From positions 35,751 through 99,750 of the forward strand of contig DAOTGJ010000009.1 of the NCBI GenBank assembly GCA_035447065.1: DNA of 64,000 bases, written 5' to 3'. A program made the position numbers and the translations under genes. Source of the stretch: CALEMW01 sp035447065. GTDB taxonomy: Bacteria; Krumholzibacteriota; Krumholzibacteriia; LZORAL124-64-63. This document shows, piece after piece, positions 59,248-64,000 of the stretch. How positions within the stretch are numbered: position 1 is the first letter of the stretch; every line of letters starts with the position of its first letter. The notes beneath the pieces are model-generated. The model was not told where the DNA came from. It made no database searches and saw only the letters and a list, made by a program, of their open reading frames with translations.

Positions 59248-59622
59248 ATGAGATTCCGGCGCGAAGCTCCCTGGTGGCATCACGTTCCGTTGGAGAATCT
59301 CCGCGTGCATGCGCGGGTGCACGATCGGACGGATGCCGCGGGACGCACCGTCCTGCTTCCGGAACGGTTCCGCGGCCGCTGGTCGCGATGGCTGCAGCGG
59401 AGCCTGCCGAGCGAACGTCGGCATGCCGAGCTGCGGCTGGACGAGCGCGGCGCCGTCGTCTGGAGGGCCTTGAAGAGCGGGGACGGAATTTCCGTACGGG
59501 AATTGGTCCTGGCCTACGAGGCGGCCCGGCCGGAAGAGCTCGAGCAGGCGGAGACCCGCGTGGTGCAGTTCCTGGCGGGCTTGGCGGGCGAAGGCTGCGT
59601 GGAGTTCAGCGCGATGGAATGA
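59248..59622 (+). CDS. PqqD-like winged-helix protein, orphan
   Basis: 124 aa. The first ~45 residues are rich in Arg and Trp (RFRREAPWWHHVPLENL). Residues ~60-120 resemble PqqD/RRE-type peptide-binding domains: AELRLDERGAVVWRALKSGDGISVRELV, then a helix with EQAETRVVQFLAGLAGEGCVEF. PqqD domains bring precursor peptides to modifying enzymes, but no precursor, radical-SAM enzyme or other RiPP gene is nearby. ATG 59248 follows GAGG by 7 bases. It is the only plus-strand gene right of the dif site. Confidence 0.55.
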   Translation: MRFRREAPWWHHVPLENLRVHARVHDRTDAAGRTVLLPERFRGRWSRWLQRSLPSERRHAELRLDERGAVVWRALKSGDGISVRELVLAYEAARPEELEQAETRVVQFLAGLAGEGCVEFSAME

Positions 59623-59666
59623 CGCCGCTGATGCGAACGAGCCGCGGCGCGCCGCGGCTCGGACTG

Positions 59667-59743
59667 TGGTACCCCAGACAGGGCTCGAACCTGTGACCCC
59701 TGGTTTAGGAAACCAGTGCTCTATCCAACTGAGCTACTGGGGC
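59667..59743 (-). tRNA. tRNA-Arg (CCT)
   Basis: On the minus strand the acceptor GCCCCAG pairs with CTGGGGT (first pair G-U), discriminator A, encoded CCA. Anticodon arm CTGGT-TTCCTAA-ACCAG gives anticodon CCT; T arm ACAGGTTCGAGCCCTGT. Its promoter lies upstream at 59800-59828. Confidence 0.96.
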
Positions 59744-59754
59744 ACGGAAGACAG

Positions 59755-59774
59755 GAACGCCCCGCGGGGCGTTC
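59755..59774. repeat. 20-bp perfect palindrome upstream of tRNA-Arg
   Basis: A perfect palindrome of 20 bases (half site GAACGCCCCG) between the tRNA-Arg promoter and the tRNA, in what would be the 5' leader of the precursor. It could be a processing hairpin or a pause site, or a terminator for the upstream apt gene. Confidence 0.6.
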
Positions 59775-59799
59775 AGGCGTCGGTGAAGGCCGATGCCGT

Positions 59800-59828
59800 A
59801 AGCTAGGCCGACCGCTAGAACTTGACAA
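59800..59828 (-). promoter_or_regulatory. promoter for tRNA-Arg (CCT)
   Basis: On the minus strand: TTGTCA (59828-59823), 17-bp spacer, TAGCTT (59805-59800). It overlaps the last codons of apt, 57 bases before the tRNA. Confidence 0.6.
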
Positions 59829-60327
59829 GCGAAAACACGGGATCGTCGTCCAGGGCCGCGCGTCCCTCGAGGAAGGCCAGCTCCACCAGGAACAGGTGGC
59901 CGGACACCTCTCCGCCCAGCCGCCGCACCAGGCGCGCGGCCGCCGCCGCGGTGCCGCCGGTGGCCAGCAGATCATCCACGATGACGACCCTCTCCCCCGC
60001 CGCCAGCGCGTCGCGATGGACCTCCAGGGTGGCCTCGCCGTACTCCAGCGCGTACGACTCCCGCACCGTGTCCGCCGGCAGCTTGCCGGGCTTGCGCAGG
60101 ATGGACAGGCCCTTGCCCAGGCGGTCGGCCAGCGGTGCGGCGAACAGGAAGCCGCGGGATTCCACGGCGGCGAAGCGGTCGCAGGGGACGTCGGCCAGCA
60201 GGGCCTGCAGGCCGTCCAGGGCGGCGTGGAAGGCGGCCGCGTCCTGCAGCACGGGCGTGATGTCCTTGAAGAGGATGCCGGGCTTGGGGAAGTCGGGCAC
60301 GTCGCGGATCACGGCGGACAGGTCCAT
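59815..60327 (-). CDS. apt: adenine phosphoribosyltransferase
   Basis: 170 aa purine-salvage enzyme making AMP from adenine and PRPP. VPDFPKPGILFKDITPVL at the start is specific for Apt, AVESRGFLFAAPLADRLGKG is the flexible loop region, and RVVIVDDLLATGGTAAAAA (about 113-128) is the PRPP-binding motif. GGAGGAGACG precedes the ATG at 60327. It follows the LytM-like gene by 15 bp and probably shares its transcript. Confidence 0.96.
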   Translation of the reverse strand: MDLSAVIRDVPDFPKPGILFKDITPVLQDAAAFHAALDGLQALLADVPCDRFAAVESRGFLFAAPLADRLGKGLSILRKPGKLPADTVRESYALEYGEATLEVHRDALAAGERVVIVDDLLATGGTAAAAARLVRRLGGEVSGHLFLVELAFLEGRAALDDDPVFSLVKF

Positions 60328-60342
60328 GGCGTCTCCTCCGTT

Positions 60343-60960
60343 TCAGGGCAGGATGCGGGCGGGATCCACGGCCTCGTGGTGCCGCCGCAGCTCGATGTGC
60401 AGGTACGGGATGCTGCCGTCCACGGGCTCGCCCACCCGGCCGACCGGATCGCCGGCCAGCAGGAGGTCGTCGCGGGCGACCAGCGGGCCGTCGGGATCCA
60501 GGGGGCCGAGCACGGTGGCGTAGCCGGCGCCGTGGTCCAGCAGTGCGATGAGGCCGAAGCCGTCCTGCTCGCCCACGTAGAGCACGTGGGCGTCCGCCGG
60601 CGCGAGCACCGGCACGCCGCGGGCGCAGCGCACGTCGGCGCCGGTGCGGCGGGCGGCCAGCCGGCCCTGATGGACCACGCCGAAGGGCCGCAGCACGCCG
60701 GCGCCGCGCTCCAGCGGGGCCTGCCAGCGGATGCGCGGCGAGGTCATGCGGCGGAAGGGTTGCGGCACCGTCAGCTCCTGGCGCGGGTGGAGCACGTCGC
60801 CCGGCAGCGGGTTGGCCCCGCGCAGATCCTCCAGCCCCACGCCGAAGCGCTGGGCGATGCGGCCCAGGGAGTCGCCCTCGCGCACCACGTAATGCCCGTC
60901 GCCGGCAGCGGCGGCGCCGGCCGTCAGGATCAGGAGCAGGGCGAGCAGGCGACGTGTCAC
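60343..60960 (-). CDS. LysM plus degenerate LytM/M23 protein (NlpD/EnvC-like)
   Basis: 205 aa. Signal peptide RRLLALLLILTAGAAAAG, LysM domain ~25-70 (HYVVREGDSLGRIAQRFGVGLEDL), then an M23-like domain ~95-200. The fold is recognisable (GVPVLAPADAHVLYVGEQDGFG, LDHGAGYATVLGPL, VGEPVDGSIPYLHIEL). The metal site is broken: the expected H-x-G-x-D reads RTGAD, and H-L-H reads Y-L-H. Such inactive LytM proteins (EnvC, NlpD) activate amidases at division. I chose GTG 60960, which begins the signal peptide. It sits between tRNA-Pro and apt on the minus strand. Confidence 0.78.
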   Translation of the reverse strand: MTRRLLALLLILTAGAAAAGDGHYVVREGDSLGRIAQRFGVGLEDLRGANPLPGDVLHPRQELTVPQPFRRMTSPRIRWQAPLERGAGVLRPFGVVHQGRLAARRTGADVRCARGVPVLAPADAHVLYVGEQDGFGLIALLDHGAGYATVLGPLDPDGPLVARDDLLLAGDPVGRVGEPVDGSIPYLHIELRRHHEAVDPARILP

Positions 60961-61079
60961 GGATGCGGGCGTCTCTCGGCTGGCGCGATGGGTGGACGGA
61001 CTCGCGGGCATCATCGGCGGCGGGACGGCGTCGGACAAGGAAAAAGCCGGCACGCGGACGCGCCGGCTCGATCTTGATG

Positions 61080-61157
61080 TGGTCGGGGCGGGGAGATTCG
61101 AACTCCCGACCTCCTGCTCCCGAAGCAGGCGCGCTAACCGGGCTGCGCTACGCCCCG
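61080..61157 (-). tRNA. tRNA-Pro (CGG)
   Basis: On the minus strand the acceptor CGGGGCG pairs with CGCCCCG, discriminator A, encoded CCA. Anticodon arm CCTGC-TTCGGGA-GCAGG gives anticodon CGG; T arm CGGGAGTTCGAATCTCCCG. The terminator-like hairpin of the upstream operon ends only 10 bases before it, so no separate promoter can fit there. Confidence 0.96.
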
Positions 61158-61166
61158 ACCGATTCG

Positions 61167-61186
61167 AAAAGGGCCTTCCGGCCCTT
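61167..61186 (-). terminator. intrinsic terminator-like hairpin upstream of tRNA-Pro
   Basis: On the minus strand AAGGGCC-ggaa-GGCCCTT runs into TTC. It lies 12 bases after the stop of the small export-protein gene. The tRNA-Pro begins about 10 bases further, so either read-through makes the tRNA or the hairpin is a processing site. Confidence 0.6.
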
Positions 61187-61197
61187 GATTCCGCGGC

Positions 61198-61701
61198 TCA
61201 TGACCAGAGGTGCAGCGCACCCATGGACGCCAGCGTGACGATCACGCCGGCCAAGCAGATGCCAATGATGATACAAGGCACCGCGAAACGCAAGGGCAGC
61301 TTGAACAGGTACGCCGCCACGGCGCCGGTCCAGGCGCCGGTCATGGGCGCGGGGATCGCCACGAAGAGGATCAGGCCCAACGCCTGGTAGCGCTGGATCA
61401 CCGCGCTGCGCTTGCGGGTGCGCGCGAAGAGCCAGTCCAGGAAGCGGTCCGCGCGCGGGATCCCGCGGAAGCGCCGTTCCACGGGCCCCAGCAGCGTGAG
61501 GATGGGCAGGACGGGCACGAAGTTCCCCGCCACAGCCAGCAGGTAGGTCAGCAGCGGCTGGGCGCTGCCGTAGTTCCCGGCCAGCGGCGAGTAGGCGTAC
61601 GGGATGGCGCCGCGCAGCTCGAAGACCGGCAGCATGGCGATCAACGGGATGGCCACCGCCGGCGGCAGGTCGTGGAACTTCTCCAGCAGGGCTTCACGCA
61701 T
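61198..61701 (-). CDS. small multidrug export protein family (COG2426)
   Basis: 167 aa, four or more helices: VAIPLIAMLPVFELRGAIPYA at the N terminus with the family motif PVFELRGAIP, LLTYLLAVAGNFVPVLPILTLL, ALGLILFVAIPAPMTGAWTGAVAAYL, and AVPCIIIGICLAGVIVTLAS. These match the Sm_multidrug_ex family, whose function is not established despite the name. The ATG overlaps the pcm stop by 8 bases. It is the last coding gene of the surE operon. Confidence 0.82.
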   Translation of the reverse strand: MREALLEKFHDLPPAVAIPLIAMLPVFELRGAIPYAYSPLAGNYGSAQPLLTYLLAVAGNFVPVLPILTLLGPVERRFRGIPRADRFLDWLFARTRKRSAVIQRYQALGLILFVAIPAPMTGAWTGAVAAYLFKLPLRFAVPCIIIGICLAGVIVTLASMGALHLWS

Positions 61702-62359
61702 GATCTTCCTTCCGGACCACGCCCTCGAGCAGGGGCACGAAGCGGCAGGGCACCGAGCGCTCGATGCGCGGCTCGCCGTCCAGCTTGCGGTAGCGGTAGA
61801 GCACCTGCTCCTCCCCCCGCGCGATGGGGATCACCAGGCGGCCGCCCTCGGCGAGCTGGTGGAAGAGGCCGTCGGGCAGGCGCGGGGCGCAGGCGGTGGT
61901 GATCACGGCCTGGTAGGGGCCGTGCTCGGGCACGCCGTCGCTGGCGTCGCTGGCGTAGACCTCCACGTTGGCGCAGCCCAGCTCCTCCAGCAGGCGCGAC
62001 GAGCGCAGGGCCAGGGCCTCCACCCGTTCCACCGTGACCACGCGCGCGGCCAGGCGCGAGAGGATGGCCGCCTGGTAGCCGGAGCCGGTGCCCACCTCCA
62101 GCACGGTCTCGGTGCCGCTCAGCTCCAGCAGCGCCGTCATCAGCCCCACGATGAAGGGCTGGCTGATGGTCTGCTCGTAGCCGATGGGCAGGGCGCAGCC
62201 GTGGTAGGCCCGGTGCCGCAGCACCTGGGGCACGAAGAGGTGGCGCGGGATCTCGCGCATGACCTGCAGGACCGCGCGGTCCGTGATGCCGGCCTCCTCC
62301 AGCTGCTCGGCCACCATGCGGGAGCGGGCCACGGAGAAGTCGCGGGCGCCGCGGATCAC
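61694..62359 (-). CDS. pcm: protein-L-isoaspartate O-methyltransferase
   Basis: 221 aa SAM-dependent enzyme repairing isoaspartyl residues. GALPIGYEQTIS-type segment (ALPIGYEQTISQPFIV), VLEVGTGSGYQAAIL (motif I), VVTVERVEALA, YQAVITTACAPRLPDGL and LAEGGRLVIPI. GTG 62359 overlaps the surE stop (GTGA) and gives a full-length protein. surE-pcm adjacency is a widely conserved pair linked to stationary-phase survival. Confidence 0.94.
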   Translation of the reverse strand: MIRGARDFSVARSRMVAEQLEEAGITDRAVLQVMREIPRHLFVPQVLRHRAYHGCALPIGYEQTISQPFIVGLMTALLELSGTETVLEVGTGSGYQAAILSRLAARVVTVERVEALALRSSRLLEELGCANVEVYASDASDGVPEHGPYQAVITTACAPRLPDGLFHQLAEGGRLVIPIARGEEQVLYRYRKLDGEPRIERSVPCRFVPLLEGVVRKEDHA

Positions 62360-63135
62360 GCGGGGGCCCCCAGGGGGCCGTCGTGGTCCAGGCCGCCCAG
62401 GCCGGCCAGGGCCTCGCGGTGGGTCAGGTCCACGCGCAGGGGCGTGATCACCACGTAGCCCTGCTGGTTGAGCACGGCGTCGGTGCCGGGCACGTCCTCC
62501 CAGGTGGGACCCGAGCCGCCGATCCACAGGTACGGGCGGCCGCGGGGATCGCGCTGCTCGCTGATCACGTCGTCGTAGCGTCGGCTGCCCAGGGGGCAGA
62601 CGCGGATGCCCTTCACCTCGTCCGCGGGGATGTCCGGGATGTTCACGTTGAGCAGGCAGCCGGACGGCAGGGGCATGCCCAACAGGTCGTCCAGATGGTG
62701 CGTGAGGAAGGCCTCCACCGCGCCCCAGGAGCGCGGGTGCCACGACGTGCAGCTCAGGGCGTAGCTGGGCAGGCCCATGATGGCGCCTTCCAGGGCGGCC
62801 GCCACGGTGCCGGAATAAGTCACGTCCTCCCCCATGTTCGAGCCGTGGTTCACGCCGCTGAGGACCAGGTCCGGGGGATCGTCCCGCAGGATGTGCTCCA
62901 CGGCCACCAGCACGCTGTCGGTGGGGGTGCCGGTGACGCCGTAGCGGCCGGGACCGTACTCCACCACGCGCAGGGGCACGCGCAGGGTGAGGCTGTGGCT
63001 GGTGGCGCTCTGCTGGTCCGTGGGCGCCACCACGGTGACGCGCACGTCGTCGCGGGCCTCCAGGATGCCGGCCATGAGGTTCAGGCCGTAGGCGTCCACG
63101 CCGTCGTCGTTGCTCAGCAGGATGTGCCGGGTCAT
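62356..63135 (-). CDS. surE: 5'/3'-nucleotidase SurE
   Basis: 259 aa acid-phosphatase-like nucleotidase. HILLSNDDGVDAYGLN carries the Asp-Asp metal ligands at residues 9-10, followed by VTVVAPTDQQSATSHSLTL and SGVNHGSNMGEDVTYSGTVAAALEG, the conserved Asn-His loop. It overlaps the preceding glycosyltransferase by 4 bases (ATGA) and the following pcm gene by 4, so the three form one coupled transcript. Confidence 0.95.
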   Translation of the reverse strand: MTRHILLSNDDGVDAYGLNLMAGILEARDDVRVTVVAPTDQQSATSHSLTLRVPLRVVEYGPGRYGVTGTPTDSVLVAVEHILRDDPPDLVLSGVNHGSNMGEDVTYSGTVAAALEGAIMGLPSYALSCTSWHPRSWGAVEAFLTHHLDDLLGMPLPSGCLLNVNIPDIPADEVKGIRVCPLGSRRYDDVISEQRDPRGRPYLWIGGSGPTWEDVPGTDAVLNQQGYVVITPLRVDLTHREALAGLGGLDHDGPLGAPA

Positions 63136-63818
63136 CCGTCGGTCCCTTTCTCGTTCAGCAGGCGGGCGGCCAGCCTGAAGAAGCGCACGGTGTCGCGCAG
63201 GGGGTGGATGGAGCTGGTCTCGTCGCCGTAGACCGTGGCCGTGGGCACCGCGGTCACGCGGGCGCCGCGCCGGGCCAGGCGGACCAGGATCTCCGACTCC
63301 ATGTCGTAGTTGGTGGTGGTCAGCCGCAGGTCCTGCAGCAGGCGGGTGCGGAGCATGCGGTAGCCGTTCTGGCTGTCGGGGATGCGCGTGCCCGCCAGGT
63401 TGCTCACCACGGTGCTGGTGAAGCGGTTGGTGGCCAGGCGCAGCCAGGGCATGCCCGTGGTGTCGGCCATGCGGTCGCCCACGGCCACGTCGGCCTTGCC
63501 GCGGCGGGCCACGGCAAGGAAGCCGGCCAGGTCCGACGGGAGATGCTGGCCGTCGGCGTCCATGGAGATCACCCAGTCCAGGCCCTGGGTGCGGGCCCAG
63601 GCGTAGCCGGTCAGCAGGGCGGCGCCCTTGCCGCGGTTCACGGGGTGCACGGCGGTCTCGGCGCCGTGGGCGCGGGCCGTGTCGGCGGTGCCGTCCGTGC
63701 TGCCGTCGTCCACCACGAGCAGGCGCAGCTCCGGGTGGAGGGCGCGGATCTCGTCCAGCAGCGGCCCCAGGAAGCGGGCCGCGTTCAGGGCGGGGATGAC
63801 GACGCCGACGGTGGGCAT
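63132..63818 (-). CDS. glycosyltransferase family 2 (DPM1-like)
   Basis: 228 aa GT-A enzyme without membrane helices. TVGVVIPALNAARFLGPLLDEI, VVDDGSTDGTADTARAHG, NRGKGAALLTGYAWA, SMDADGQHLPSDL (DxD metal site) and GYRMLRTRLLQDLRL all match dolichyl- or polyprenyl-phosphate mannosyl/glucosyltransferase-like proteins. ATG 63818 has GGAGAGG upstream on the minus strand. It heads the surE-pcm operon. It is not part of the polysaccharide blocks left of dif. Confidence 0.87.
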   Translation of the reverse strand: MPTVGVVIPALNAARFLGPLLDEIRALHPELRLLVVDDGSTDGTADTARAHGAETAVHPVNRGKGAALLTGYAWARTQGLDWVISMDADGQHLPSDLAGFLAVARRGKADVAVGDRMADTTGMPWLRLATNRFTSTVVSNLAGTRIPDSQNGYRMLRTRLLQDLRLTTTNYDMESEILVRLARRGARVTAVPTATVYGDETSSIHPLRDTVRFFRLAARLLNEKGTDG

Positions 63819-63896
63819 GGACCTCTCCTGCGGGATGGGGACCGGGGCATGGTAGGCCATGGGGGCCCCGGTGGCCAGCGGCGGTGCGTCGGGCAA

Positions 63897-63921
63897 CAGA
63901 AAGGGCCGCCAGCGGCGGCCC
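63897..63921 (-). terminator. intrinsic terminator after tRNA-Pro (GGG)
   Basis: On the minus strand GGGCCGCC-gct-GGCGGCCC is followed by TTTCTG. It ends transcription of the tRNA at the window edge and insulates the glycosyltransferase gene. Confidence 0.8.
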
Positions 63922-63955
63922 CGACCGTAGATCCCGTAGGATCCGTTTTCCGTTC

Positions 63956-64000
<45 letters not shown>

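Overview
The window looks like a chromosomal piece from a high-GC, diderm, uncultured bacterium. Diderm features visible in the sequence are ADP-heptose synthesis (LPS core), an LptE-type lipoprotein, a Wza-type export protein, a small outer-membrane barrel and an ECF sigma/anti-sigma pair. A short primary-type sigma factor without region 1.1, a DUF4837-type lipoprotein and a cyclic 2,3-diphosphoglycerate synthetase-like protein together suggest the FCB superphylum neighbourhood (Krumholzibacteriota/Eisenbacteria-like). That placement is inference; no 16S gene is present. A run of 100 N inside sucD, flanked by a 55-base exact duplication, shows this is a draft or metagenome assembly.

Layout from left to right. 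1-1789: two ABC-2 permeases. 1811-3125: an HNH-endonuclease gene bracketed by two 36-bp hairpin-forming direct repeats. 3147-5042: a DUF3467 gene and the split heptose kinase/adenylyltransferase pair. 5131-9142: cyclic 2,3-DPG synthetase-like gene, sucC, sucD, ndk. 9264-15239: yceD-rpmF-plsX-fabD-fabG-acpP-fabF-rnc, the fatty-acid block without fabH. 15232-21021: TPR protein, envelope proteins, ECF sigma and anti-sigma. 21197-24220: an orphan ParA-like ATPase, then an MBL hydrolase and inositol-phosphate synthase on the minus strand. 24543-31481: first surface-polysaccharide block (aminotransferase, sugar transferase, oxidoreductase, three glycosyltransferases), split by tRNA-Gly, -Cys and -Leu. 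31648-34685: dnaK and rpoD. 34734-42397: tRNA-Val, thrS, then infC-rpmI-rplT-pheS-pheT and zapB-like/zapA. 42410-42600: a probable 6S RNA. 42654-50637: rny, folD, ispA, dxs, nadK, recN. 50705-57165: tRNA-Arg, two small membrane proteins and a second polysaccharide block ending in an NtrC-type regulator. 57162-58696: lptE and holA. 58713-58740: a dif-like XerCD site. 58790-64000: mostly minus-strand genes (apt, degenerate LytM protein, pcm, surE, glycosyltransferase and three tRNAs).

The strongest hidden signal is the dif-like site. It matches the Escherichia coli dif sequence as I recall it at 25 of 28 positions, with both 11-bp arms and the 6-bp centre in register. Nearly all genes left of it are on the plus strand and nearly all right of it on the minus strand. 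This is what a replication terminus should look like, and it suggests the right end of the window is where the two replichores meet.

Regulatory sequence is unusually readable. Many genes have TTGACA-like -35 boxes 16-18 bp from a -10 box, and TAGCTT recurs as the -10 at four sites. infC appears to start at AUC behind an intrinsic attenuator, and yceD looks nearly leaderless. The two polysaccharide blocks together carry a UDP-GlcNAc 6-dehydrogenase, a Gfo/Idh oxidoreductase and a DegT aminotransferase, enough to suggest a 3-amino-uronic-acid sugar made by a WbpA/B/E-like route.
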